Origin: an uncultured Cohaesibacter sp.
GTDB lineage: Bacteria > Pseudomonadota > Alphaproteobacteria > Rhizobiales > Cohaesibacteraceae
Reading direction: 5' to 3'
Assembly (NCBI RefSeq): GCF_963682185.1
Contig: NZ_OY821667.1
Coordinates: forward strand, 3,547,501 to 3,611,500
DNA: 64,000 nucleotides
In this document: positions 33,996 to 41,749 of the stretch, one piece after another
How the letters are laid out: each line of letters opens with the position of its first letter
Numbering within the stretch: the first letter of the stretch is position 1
Notes under the pieces: generated by a model
Told to the model about the DNA's origin: nothing
What the model saw: only the letters and a program-made list of their open reading frames with translations
The model's database searches: none
Program-made: the position numbers and the translations under genes

Positions 33996-35156
33996 ATGTT
34001 TAATTCCGTTTCTGGCTGTTTGGTCGCATGTCAGCGTCCGTTTGGTGCACTGATCGGCATATGTGTTGCTGCAACCCTTTGCCTTGCCATGATTGGAGCG
34101 CCTGGGGTAAAGGCGCAAGAGGCCGTTGAAAGGCACATGCTCGACACGCTGGGCAGCGATATGGCAACCAAACCCAGTGCCAGCTTTCCTATGACGCAAA
34201 GTGATGTGCAATCCTCTGTGGATCAGCTTCAGCCGCTTCCTTCAGGAGAGGGGAACAGCACGCAAGTCAGTCCATCGATCACCCAGCTGGACGAGCCAAA
34301 CACCGTTACGCTTCTAGACGACAAGCCACCATTGCGGGTTGGCCTGATCTCCGAGCAGGGCGCAAGCTATCTGCAGGCGCGCATAGAGCCCTTCCGCCGC
34401 TATCTTCAGGAGAGCCTTTCAAGACCGATCGAGATTGTGGCCTACAGCTCGATGCGTTCGCTCATGGCAGCCCATATCGGGCGGCAGGTGGATTATTCCA
34501 TTTATCCGGCCAGTATTTTCTCCATGGCCTATGCTTCTTGTGGATGCCTGACGCCAATGGTCGCGCCCATTTCCCGCGAAGCACCCGATGGCATTTATAT
34601 GCTGCTGGTCGTTCGTGGTGCCAGCGGCATCCAGAATCTGGCCGATCTATCCGGGCGCTCCATGGCCCTGTCTTCCAAGGATGGCGCAATCCCCTTCTAC
34701 ATGGCGATGAATGAACTCAAGAAAGCGGGACTGAACCCCGAGCGGGATCTCGACTCTCTGGTTGGCAAGGATAGCCCCGACGAGGCTCTTGAATTGCTTG
34801 ATGAAGGGGCTGTTGATGCCGCTCTGGTCTGGTCGACCACGCCTTACAACCAGAATATTTTCACCAGTGAAGGGGCCGTTTCTGCTTATCTGCAAAAGAA
34901 ACATGGTGCCCGACAGGCGGACATCAAGCCCGACTTCCTCTCCATCTGGCATTCACCGGCCATTCCGGCGGGGCCACATGTGATCCACAATGAGGTGGAC
35001 AAGCAGACCCGTGCAGATCTGATCAATGCGCTTAAAGAGATGAACCAGCGGGATCCTGAGGCCTATGACGCGATTGAGCGGCGCTATGGCGGTGGGTTTA
35101 GAAGCGTCAGCCTGCAGGATTATGAACCCCTGATCGAGATTGCAACCGCGCGCTGA
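33996..35156 (+). CDS. PhnD/SsuA/transferrin-family periplasmic binding protein (orphan)
   Basis: The 386-residue exported protein has a signal peptide (hydrophobic core LIGICVAATLCLAMIGA, cleavage near VKAQ), a variable Ser/Thr-rich linker to about residue 105, then the PhnD-like core: LRVGLISEQGASYLQARIEPFRRYL, VAYSSMRSLMAAHIGRQVDYSIYP, LADLSGRSMALSSKDG and GAVDAALVWSTTPYN. Such proteins bind phosphonate or other anions for ABC import, but no permease or ATPase adjoins. It may serve a distant transporter or act as a sensor domain protein. It lies convergent to the tad pseudopilin genes, with only 28 bp between stops. Confidence 0.82.
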   Translation: MFNSVSGCLVACQRPFGALIGICVAATLCLAMIGAPGVKAQEAVERHMLDTLGSDMATKPSASFPMTQSDVQSSVDQLQPLPSGEGNSTQVSPSITQLDEPNTVTLLDDKPPLRVGLISEQGASYLQARIEPFRRYLQESLSRPIEIVAYSSMRSLMAAHIGRQVDYSIYPASIFSMAYASCGCLTPMVAPISREAPDGIYMLLVVRGASGIQNLADLSGRSMALSSKDGAIPFYMAMNELKKAGLNPERDLDSLVGKDSPDEALELLDEGAVDAALVWSTTPYNQNIFTSEGAVSAYLQKKHGARQADIKPDFLSIWHSPAIPAGPHVIHNEVDKQTRADLINALKEMNQRDPEAYDAIERRYGGGFRSVSLQDYEPLIEIATAR

Positions 35157-35184
35157 TCGCAATGACAATTTTGGGAGAGAGGCG

Positions 35185-35751
35185 CTATTTGCAGGATATC
35201 TCGTCAGTATTTCTGGGAGAGAATACGGCTGTATCCCTGAAGGTCATGTCTCCGATGCCTGTGGTTACACCATAGGCTGTGAACGTGTCGGAAAAGGAGA
35301 GGTAGTCCACTTCGGCCGCCGTCATGATGTAAAAGCGATTGGCCACACGCATGCCCTGAGGCAAGGTTGAAGAATCAACCGTTGCGGTGCCATAGGTGCA
35401 ACTGACATCCAGATTACCGTTACTATCCACCGTGACTGCAACCATGCCAATCCTATGGGTGAGGTCGTCATAGGGATACAGGATTTTGTCTGCGATATCC
35501 TCATAAGTGCTCCAATCAGATGCGGTAATCTCGGTGTCCTGTGTCGCCAGGTTGGCGATTGACGTGGCCAGATTGGAATTCTTGCGGCTGACCATGATGG
35601 CCTGGGTGAGTTCCCAAGTGCCGATAGCCAGAAAAACCATCAATGGCAGGATGATGGCGAACTCAATTGCGGACACACCCTGTTGATCTCTGGAAAAGCG
35701 GCCTAATTGGTCCCTAATTTTTTGAAGAAGTCTGTTTGTCAATGCCTGCAT
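35185..35751 (-). CDS. TadE/TadG-type minor pseudopilin
   Basis: The 188-residue protein has a short basic leader ending RDQQG, then VSAIEFAIILPLMVFLAIGT, the TadE-like prepilin motif with Glu at +5 and a hydrophobic helix. CpaA (encoded at 37938) should cleave after the Gly. The rest (about 135 residues) is periplasmic, with two late Cys (DVSCTYG, DEISCK). Minor pseudopilins of this type initiate or stabilise Flp pili. TTG 35778 opens the frame, but ATG 35751 after GGAAC is preferred. Second of two adjacent minus-strand pseudopilin genes. Confidence 0.85.
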   Translation of the reverse strand: MQALTNRLLQKIRDQLGRFSRDQQGVSAIEFAIILPLMVFLAIGTWELTQAIMVSRKNSNLATSIANLATQDTEITASDWSTYEDIADKILYPYDDLTHRIGMVAVTVDSNGNLDVSCTYGTATVDSSTLPQGMRVANRFYIMTAAEVDYLSFSDTFTAYGVTTGIGDMTFRDTAVFSPRNTDEISCK

Positions 35752-35799
35752 GGTGGTGTTCCGAAACTCAAGGATCAAATAGGGAGCGCGATAGGCTTG

Positions 35800-36375
35800 T
35801 TATTGGAATGGCTCGTTCCGAAAGACTTCGACAGCGGATAAAATGAATTCTGGAGCAGTCCCGCTATTGAGGAGTGCAAACAAATCGCTCATGGAACCCA
35901 GCGGTAAATAGGCCTTCACAATGACATAGTCGCTGGCATCTCCCGGATCATAGGTCTCCTGCGAGCTGTCCAGTTGCCCATTACTGGTTGGGGCATCGGT
36001 ATCAAGCTGGGATAGATCCGGATCACTGGTCACATCAAGCACCAGATCATTCAGGCAGGTTGCTTGCGGAATGAGAAGTTCGCTGCAAACCATTTCCTTG
36101 AATTCATCCTTGGAGAGATTGGAGGAAGCGACTTCGCCTGTCCGAATTTTCCGCCCTGCCTGCTGAGTAGAATCGTCAAGGATGGTTGCATTGAGATAGA
36201 TATAGCCGATTGCCAACAGAGAATAGAGAAAGCCAAAGAACGGCGCGGCCAGCAAGACGAATTCAATCGTTGTGGCGCCATCTTCATCGCGGACAAAAGC
36301 CTGCTGGGGCGCTTGTTTATATCCGGTCCCGATCGATTGCTTGGCAAAAAGACCTTTTTTGGAAAACAGTCTCAT
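35800..36375 (-). CDS. TadE-type minor pseudopilin
   Basis: This 191-residue pseudopilin has leader ...RDEDG followed by ATTIEFVLLAAPFFGFLYSL, the G|xxxxEF prepilin site and transmembrane helix, and a periplasmic domain with one Cys pair candidate (MVCSELL, ATCLNDL). Start ATG 36375 follows GAGGAAC. It is 48 bp upstream of the TadG-like gene on the same strand, so the two are cotranscribed, divergently from the pilin gene. Confidence 0.86.
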   Translation of the reverse strand: MRLFSKKGLFAKQSIGTGYKQAPQQAFVRDEDGATTIEFVLLAAPFFGFLYSLLAIGYIYLNATILDDSTQQAGRKIRTGEVASSNLSKDEFKEMVCSELLIPQATCLNDLVLDVTSDPDLSQLDTDAPTSNGQLDSSQETYDPGDASDYVIVKAYLPLGSMSDLFALLNSGTAPEFILSAVEVFRNEPFQ

Positions 36376-36570
36376 TGGAAGTTCCTCTATTCAATGGCGC
36401 TTTGCCGAAGAGGACGGAAGAAAACTGAGCAGCGACGCACATGGATGCATCATGCTGCTAAAAACTCTCTTATATGCTTCGGATAACGCGCAGAAACACT
36501 GCCAGAAAAGCCTTTACGAATGATTGGGAAAACTGGTTAATCGCATGCTGCGGCCCCTGATACGCATTGG

Positions 36571-37050
36571 CTACTCAATGTCAGGGGTGTTCTCGGTCCC
36601 CTCGGAAAGCTGATCACGGGACTGAATGGTCGTATTTAGCTCTGCAAGTTTGTCTTTTTGATCTCCAACGCGATAAACCGGTTCGCAATTGGGCGTACAA
36701 TGCAGGGTAAAGCGATCTGTCCCCTTATAGACAACGACATTGCTGTCCAGAGCGGAGGACACACTCAAAATTTCATCGGCAATCGGCTCACCTTCAGCAT
36801 CCAGAACAATGAGATTGGTCGTGCCATATTGCTTGCCAGTAATGATCAGCGTCTGGGCGTCTTTGATCGTCGCGTCTGCGATGGCAGGATTCCCTATAAT
36901 GACCATAGAAGCGGCGCGGGAAACACGCATGACTTTTGCCCGGTCTACTTTTACGTCGATCATTGGATAGGACTGATCTGCCAGAGCGGTTTGGCCCATT
37001 GACAAAATGGCGATTGCTAAAAAGGCGAAGGACGCTTGGGCAAATTTCAT
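36571..37050 (-). CDS. Pilus assembly protein with only the CpaC N-terminal domain
   Basis: The 159-residue exported protein has a signal peptide (MKFAQASFAFLAIAILSMGQ, cleavage after ALA) and one T2SS/T3SS-type secretin N-domain: VDRAKVMRVSRAASMVIIGN, ADATIKDAQTLIITGKQYGT, NLIVLDAEGEPI. This parallels residues 45-120 of CpaC at 39544. It then has an unfamiliar tail with CTPNC and a charged end and no secretin pore. It may be a periplasmic accessory to the CpaC channel. The frame extends upstream to 37191, but ATG 37050 restores the signal peptide. Confidence 0.8.
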   Translation of the reverse strand: MKFAQASFAFLAIAILSMGQTALADQSYPMIDVKVDRAKVMRVSRAASMVIIGNPAIADATIKDAQTLIITGKQYGTTNLIVLDAEGEPIADEILSVSSALDSNVVVYKGTDRFTLHCTPNCEPVYRVGDQKDKLAELNTTIQSRDQLSEGTENTPDIE

Positions 37051-37532
37051 GATCTGTCTCCATGAGGCAGGTCGCCTGCACTCATTTTGTGGGCAACCAT
37101 TGACCAGATTAAGATGGAAAAAAATGGTGAAGGAAGCTTTAAGAGCGCAAAAATGCAAGCATCGATCGACTATGAAAAGCCCCCAAAACAAGCTCGCTAC
37201 GCTTCCAATATAGAAACGAGAAAAATATAGATTTGCAAAATTTACGAATTAATTTGTTGTTAGGTATAATTATATTGGAATATATAAAGTATTTTTATAG
37301 TTTTTCTGTGATTACTATTTTTATTCCTTTAGTATTTCGTATTGTTTTCGGAAGTAATTTCTTAACCAAGAACATTATTCAGTTGGTTTAGCTATTGGTT
37401 TACCTATTCATTTAACGTGATGGAAAGAGTTATTCGATAAAACTGACGTCGTTCCAATGATGCAACAAAAACGCGGCAAGCGCTGTTCATTGGAGCAAGA
37501 GCTGTCAAAATGTGGAATATTAGGAGTCCAAA
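37051..37532. promoter_or_regulatory. AT-rich divergent promoter region upstream of the Flp pilin gene
   Basis: This 482-bp stretch has no gene and is markedly AT-rich between about 37200 and 37420. It contains an imperfect 12-bp direct repeat (TTGGTTTAGCTA then TTGGTTTACCTA, 37383-37406) and two TTAAC half-sites (37362-37366 and 37412-37416) of the kind bound by CtrA, but with no full TTAA-N7-TTAA site. The position suggests control of the pilin on one side and the CpaC-N-domain gene on the other. Confidence 0.4.
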
Positions 37533-37709
37533 ATGAACAAGTTTACTCACTTTCTGAAAGACGAATCTGGCGCAACCGCTATTGAATATGCCCTTCTTGC
37601 TGGCCTCATCGGTGTTGGCATCATGGCTGCTGCCACTACTCTTGCCGGTGGCGTATCCGACTTGATGACCGCCGTTGGCAACAAGCTTTCCGGTATTACC
37701 CTGCCTTAA
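37533..37709 (+). CDS. pilA: Flp-family type IVb pilin (major pilin)
   Basis: A 58-residue prepilin: MNKFTHFLKDESG, then ATAIEYALLAGLIGVGIMAA. CpaA-type cleavage after Gly13 leaves a mature pilin starting ATAIEY, with the conserved Glu5-Tyr6 pair and a single hydrophobic helix, and a C-terminal VSDLMTAVGNKLSGITLP. TAGGAG lies 6 nt before the ATG. It precedes cpaA-cpaF-tadBC, the normal locus order. Two tandem hairpins follow, the second a terminator, so the pilin mRNA is probably made separately and in excess. Confidence 0.95.
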   Translation: MNKFTHFLKDESGATAIEYALLAGLIGVGIMAAATTLAGGVSDLMTAVGNKLSGITLP

Positions 37710-37733
37710 TGGCGCTACGTTACAAGGTATGGG

Positions 37734-37764
37734 GCTTGCGTTTTTCGTAAGTAAAAATGCAAGC
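37734..37764 (+). other. Long stem-loop after the pilin gene
   Basis: GCTTGC-G-TTTTT (37734-37745) pairs with AAAAA-T-GCAAGC (37753-37764) around a 7-nt loop. There is no T-run after it and a true terminator follows 13 bp later, so it may protect the 3' end of the abundant pilin mRNA. Confidence 0.45.
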
Positions 37765-37776
37765 TACGATACAAGG

Positions 37777-37803
37777 AAGGCTACCTGCGGGTAGCCTTTT
37801 CTT
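37777..37803 (+). terminator. Terminator of the pilin gene
   Basis: A 9-bp perfect stem AAGGCTACC (37777-37785) and GGTAGCCTT (37790-37798), loop TGCG, is followed by TTTTCTTTATT, 67 bp after the pilin stop. Confidence 0.9.
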
Positions 37804-37937
37804 TATTGATTTCCCAAGAAATACAATGGATTGGTAACAATTCTCTGGTAGCTTGCCTGAAATTGGGGTCGTTTCTTGAAAGGCCAAGAGGGTAACGTGA
37901 AATCGCCCTCTCAGCGAGAATGGGGAAGGATGGAAAC

Positions 37938-38462
37938 ATGATGGATTTTGTATTTGGCTGGGGACTTGTTCTGTTTGTTCCTCTGGTATTTGCCTATGCA
38001 GCCAGTTCTGATCTCTTCAGCATGCGGATATCCAATCGTCTTGCTCTCATTTTCCTTGCAGCCTTTCCTGTCTTTGCCTATGGCTCCGGCATGAACTGGC
38101 ACGATGCTTTCGCCCATCTCGGTGTTGGCGTCATAACCTTCGTTGTCGTCTATTTGCTCTGGATGTTCAAATGCATCGGGGGTGGCGACGCCAAATTTGC
38201 GGCTGTTGCCGCGATCTGGATGGGACCGGAACTGACCATCATGTTCTTCGCGCTCACGTCCATCTATGGCTCTATCATGGCCTTCGCCTTCATTCTGATG
38301 CGCTCCCGCTTCCTGCCCGGCTTCCTGGTCAGGATGGATTGGGCCATGCGCCTGCATACAGTCAAGCGTATCCCCTACGGTTTGGCTCTCGGGGCCGCCG
38401 GGCTACAACTTTATTCAATCTCTGATTGGATGGATGTAGGTATTCGCCTAGCGATTTCTTGA
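37938..38462 (+). CDS. cpaA: Prepilin peptidase CpaA/TadV
   Basis: The 174-residue inner-membrane aspartic protease (A24, short form without the methylase domain) cleaves the Flp pilin and TadE/G pseudopilins. Catalytic Asp residues are in YAASSDLFSMRISN and the GGGDAKF motif. It has about five hydrophobic helices. ATG 37938 is chosen because GGAAGGA is 8 nt upstream; an in-frame ATG at 37920 lacks such a site. A 311-bp gap follows before cpaB. Confidence 0.92.
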   Translation: MMDFVFGWGLVLFVPLVFAYAASSDLFSMRISNRLALIFLAAFPVFAYGSGMNWHDAFAHLGVGVITFVVVYLLWMFKCIGGGDAKFAAVAAIWMGPELTIMFFALTSIYGSIMAFAFILMRSRFLPGFLVRMDWAMRLHTVKRIPYGLALGAAGLQLYSISDWMDVGIRLAIS

Positions 38463-38654
38463 GGCTTGGCATCGGTTTAATAGAAAGATGCTCTGGCTAA
38501 TACAGCCTGAAAGACCGGTCTTCTTCATTGAAGGGCGCTTTTCTTTCTTATACTCTTAAAGTTATAAAATATTCACGAAGTCAAAAGCCCCTCAATTCCT
38601 TTTCGGTATCCCGGTTTTGTTTCTGAACGTGTATAATTACGGTTTTTTGCGAAA

Positions 38655-38697
38655 TTAAGCTCATATTAAGCAAACACGCTTACTTGTCGTTAACCAT
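38655..38697 (+). promoter_or_regulatory. Two CtrA-like boxes upstream of cpaB
   Basis: TTAA-N7-TTAA at 38655-38669 matches the CtrA consensus spacing exactly, and CTTA-N7-TTAACCAT at 38679-38697 includes the extended TTAACCAT half-site seen in strong Caulobacter CtrA sites. They lie 77-119 bp before the cpaB start in the otherwise empty 38463-38773 gap. Cell-cycle control of pilus genes by CtrA is established in Caulobacter; here it is inferred. Confidence 0.5.
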
Positions 38698-38773
38698 AAG
38701 TGTTGGACACTGAATTCGGGTGCTTCTGCGCCTTGAAAGCGTCTAGTGCCTGAAACCCATGGGAAACGAGGAC

Positions 38774-39547
38774 ATGAAAGTAGCGCGTATTGCCGTCATT
38801 GTTGTCGCTTTGGTCGCCGGATTGTTTGCTTTGGTGCTGGCCCGATCTCTGGGCAGCCAGAAGCAGGATGCCCAGGTAGAGCCGGCTGCGCCAGTTGAGC
38901 AGATCGAGTTGGCTGAAGTGCTGACCGCTGCGCAGAATGTTTCGCTCGGCACAAATTTTACGGCCAATCTCTTCGCCTGGAGCAAATGGCCAAAAGCCAA
39001 CCTTGGGCCCGGCTATATCGTAAAAAATGAGCGCCCCGAAGCGGATAGCGAACTGGTTGGTGCTGTTGCCCGAGGGTCTTTTTTGCAAGGGGAACCCATC
39101 ACCGAGGGTAAGCTGGCTATCGGAGGCAAGGGAATGATGTCTTCGGTGTTGCTTAAGGGCTATCGGGCCATCGCAACGCCAATTTCAGCAGCAACGAGTG
39201 CGGGTGGCTTCATTCTGCCAAAGGACAGGGTTGATGTCCTGCTCACCGAGCAGGGCAAGAATGGCGCCAATTCAGAAACCATCTTGAATAATGTTCGGGT
39301 ACTGGCAATCGATCAGACCACAGAAGAAAAGGACGGGGTCAAGGTGGTTGTCGGGGAAACCGCAACACTTGAGCTTTTGCCTTCGCAGGTTGAAACCCTT
39401 TCGGCGGCTCAGGCCGACGGAGCCATATCGCTTGTCTTGCGCTCTTTGGAAGATGCAGAAGACGATACCGAGGTTACTCAGGCCAACAATGGCACTGTAA
39501 TCATGGTGCGCTCCGGTATGATGAGCAAGAGGACAGTAAAGCAATGA
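38774..39547 (+). CDS. cpaB: Flp pilus assembly protein CpaB (RcpC)
   Basis: The 257-residue protein has an N-terminal anchor (VARIAVIVVALVAGLFALVLA), an SAF-like domain (AQNVSLGTNFTANLFAW) and the RcpC/CpaB domain (GYRAIATPISAATSAGGFIL, DRVDVLLT, TATLELLPSQVETLSAAQADG). CpaB works in the periplasm with the CpaC secretin. ATG 38774 after ACGAGG is favoured over one 15 bases earlier. The 3' end overlaps cpaC by 4 bp. Confidence 0.93.
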   Translation: MKVARIAVIVVALVAGLFALVLARSLGSQKQDAQVEPAAPVEQIELAEVLTAAQNVSLGTNFTANLFAWSKWPKANLGPGYIVKNERPEADSELVGAVARGSFLQGEPITEGKLAIGGKGMMSSVLLKGYRAIATPISAATSAGGFILPKDRVDVLLTEQGKNGANSETILNNVRVLAIDQTTEEKDGVKVVVGETATLELLPSQVETLSAAQADGAISLVLRSLEDAEDDTEVTQANNGTVIMVRSGMMSKRTVKQ

Positions 39548-40995
39548 TCAGTTTTTCGTTTGGTATGAAAATGGTCACACACCGCGGTCTGTCCGGCAGT
39601 CTCTTGCCGGGCATGATACTTGTCTGCCTGATGACCCTGTTTTCACTGGCTCCCTCTTCCGGAGCCTTTGCCGGAACTGAAATGCACCTCAATGCCTCCA
39701 GTGCCAATGGCCGGGATATCGAAGTGGGGCTCAATAAGTCCGTGGTGATAGAAACCCCGCGCGATGTGCGCGATGTGCTGGTTTCCAGTCCATCTGTCGC
39801 CGATGCGGTGGTGCGTACGCCGCGCCGGGTTTATATCATTGGTATGGCGATCGGGCAGGCGAATGTGATCCTGTTCGATGGCAATGGCAATCAGATCGCC
39901 AGCTTTGATGTGAATGTTGCGCGCGATAACGCCTCTCTTGCCTCCCTGTTGCGCAGAATGATCCCGTCTTCCAACATCCGCGTGGATGGTGTTGGAGAAG
40001 GCGTGGCGCTTTCTGGCTCGGTGGAACGGCCCGCAGATGCGGAAAAGGCCATGGATCTGGCTGCCACCTATGTCGGCGATCGCAAGAAAGTCAGCAACTA
40101 TATATCAGTCGAGGCGCGCGAACAGGTTCAGATCCGCGTCACCGTGGCCGAGGTGGAGCGCAGTGTCATCAAGCAGCTCGGCATCAACATGGGAGGCGAG
40201 CTCTCGCGCGGTATTTTCTCTGGTGCCGGAGTGATCTCCAACCCGTTCTCGGTTGCCTTGGAGAGTATGTCTGACAACGCAGTCGCCATGAGCTTGGGCG
40301 GCGCTGACAATTATTTGACCACGACAGTTCAGGCCATGGAGCGCAATGGATTGATCCGTACCTTGGCCGAGCCCAACCTGACAGCCATTTCTGGCGAAAA
40401 AGCCGACTTTCTGGCTGGTGGTGAATTCCCCATTCCAGTTGGTATTGACGATGGCAAGATCGTTGTGGAGTTCAAGCAATATGGTGTGGCACTGTCCTTC
40501 CGTCCGATCGTTCTCTCCGAAAATCGCATCAGCCTGAAGATCAAGTCCGAAGTTTCCGAAATTTCGTCAGACCAGACGGTGACCGTCGGAGATTCTGATG
40601 CCCAGCTCACCATTCCAGGCTTGCGTACCCGACGTTCCTCCACGACGCTGGAATTGCCCTCCGGGGGGACGATGGCGATGGCTGGCTTGCTGCGCGATGA
40701 TGTGCGCAAGAATATCGACGGCTTTCCCTATCTGAAGGATTTGCCGGTGCTGGGCGCTTTGTTCCGCTCGCGCGACTATAAACGCAATCAGACCGAATTG
40801 GTGTTTTTCGTTACGCCCTATATCGTCCAGCCGGTGGCCAAGTCGAAGGTGGCGGAGCCCACCAAGAATGTTGAGCCATCATCGGATATGAATGACATTT
40901 TTCTCGGGGCTCTGACCCGCCGCTATGACATGGTGGGCGGGAATGGTCGCCGGGGTGTTAAATATAATGGCCGCTTCGGCTACAGTTATGAGTGA
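39544..40995 (+). CDS. cpaC: Flp pilus secretin CpaC (RcpA)
   Basis: The 483-residue outer-membrane channel has a signal peptide (GMILVCLMTLFSLAPSSGAFA), the pilus-assembly N-domain (GLNKSVVIETPRDVRDVLVSS, RVYIIGMAIGQANVIL), a BON/NolW-like middle, and the C-terminal secretin domain with EFKQYGVALSFRP, LRTRRSSTTLELPSGGTMAM and the LPVLGALFRS...ELVFFVTPYIV signature. It is translationally coupled to cpaB (ATGA). cpaD begins just beyond its stop. Confidence 0.95.
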   Translation: MISFSFGMKMVTHRGLSGSLLPGMILVCLMTLFSLAPSSGAFAGTEMHLNASSANGRDIEVGLNKSVVIETPRDVRDVLVSSPSVADAVVRTPRRVYIIGMAIGQANVILFDGNGNQIASFDVNVARDNASLASLLRRMIPSSNIRVDGVGEGVALSGSVERPADAEKAMDLAATYVGDRKKVSNYISVEAREQVQIRVTVAEVERSVIKQLGINMGGELSRGIFSGAGVISNPFSVALESMSDNAVAMSLGGADNYLTTTVQAMERNGLIRTLAEPNLTAISGEKADFLAGGEFPIPVGIDDGKIVVEFKQYGVALSFRPIVLSENRISLKIKSEVSEISSDQTVTVGDSDAQLTIPGLRTRRSSTTLELPSGGTMAMAGLLRDDVRKNIDGFPYLKDLPVLGALFRSRDYKRNQTELVFFVTPYIVQPVAKSKVAEPTKNVEPSSDMNDIFLGALTRRYDMVGGNGRRGVKYNGRFGYSYE

Positions 40996-41005
40996 GGGCA
41001 TGGCA

Positions 41006-41749
41006 ATGTTCAAACATGGTGAGATCAGGCCAATGCAACAATCCCGACGACCGCGTATCATGAGAGCCCCCCTTTGGCGAGGGGCAGCAGTCGTCGCGTG
41101 CGCCTTGGCGTTGGTCGGGTGCGAATCCAAGCGGGAAGTCACCGGCTCGGTTCCTCAGGATTATCGTCTGCGCCATCCTATTACCCTGCAACAATCAGCC
41201 CGAACGCTGGACATTCCGGTTGGCGTGAACAGTGAAAAACTGACCCCTTCATCCCAATCGGCCATCTCTGCGTTTGCGCGCGAGTTCAGGCGCGAACGCG
41301 CCTCGGTCATTCAGGTCATGGTCCCATCAGGAGCCATTAACGAAATGAGCGCAGGCTTCATGGCGAGAGAAATCAGAAAGAATCTGATGCGCGAAGGTGT
41401 GCAGTCTGGCCAAATTGATATGCTGCCCTATACCGCGACCGATGCGAGCGACGCCCCTATCCGATTGGCTTATCCGCGCATGGAAGCCAAGACATTGCCG
41501 TGCGGAACCCATCCAGAAGATCTGGGACGGGGTCTCGATAACAGACAGCATTTTGATTTTGGATGCTCAACGCAGCAGAATCTTGCGGTCGCTGTGGCCA
41601 ACCCGCAAGATCTGATCCAGCCACGCGGATGGGAACCGCGAGACTCCACGCTGCGCTCGGCCGTATCGGATAAATATCGCGACGGTCAGGAAACCTGGTC
41701 CTCGGAGTTGTCGGGTAGTTCAGGTTCAAGCTCGGAGATTGGACAATGA
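41006..41749 (+). CDS. cpaD: Flp pilus assembly lipoprotein CpaD
   Basis: The 247-residue protein has a long basic N-region and a lipoprotein signal ending ALVGC (Cys in the lipobox), then the CpaD domain: DYRLRHPITL near the start, DMLPYTATDASDAPIRLAYP, and FDFGCSTQQNLAVAVANPQDL followed by PRGWEPRDS. It is thought to assist the secretin at the outer membrane. The frame is open through the end of cpaC; TGAGGG at 40993-40998 favours ATG 41006 (or 41000). It overlaps cpaE by 4 bp. Confidence 0.9.
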   Translation: MFKHGEIRPMQQSRRPRIMRAPLWRGAAVVACALALVGCESKREVTGSVPQDYRLRHPITLQQSARTLDIPVGVNSEKLTPSSQSAISAFAREFRRERASVIQVMVPSGAINEMSAGFMAREIRKNLMREGVQSGQIDMLPYTATDASDAPIRLAYPRMEAKTLPCGTHPEDLGRGLDNRQHFDFGCSTQQNLAVAVANPQDLIQPRGWEPRDSTLRSAVSDKYRDGQETWSSELSGSSGSSSEIGQ

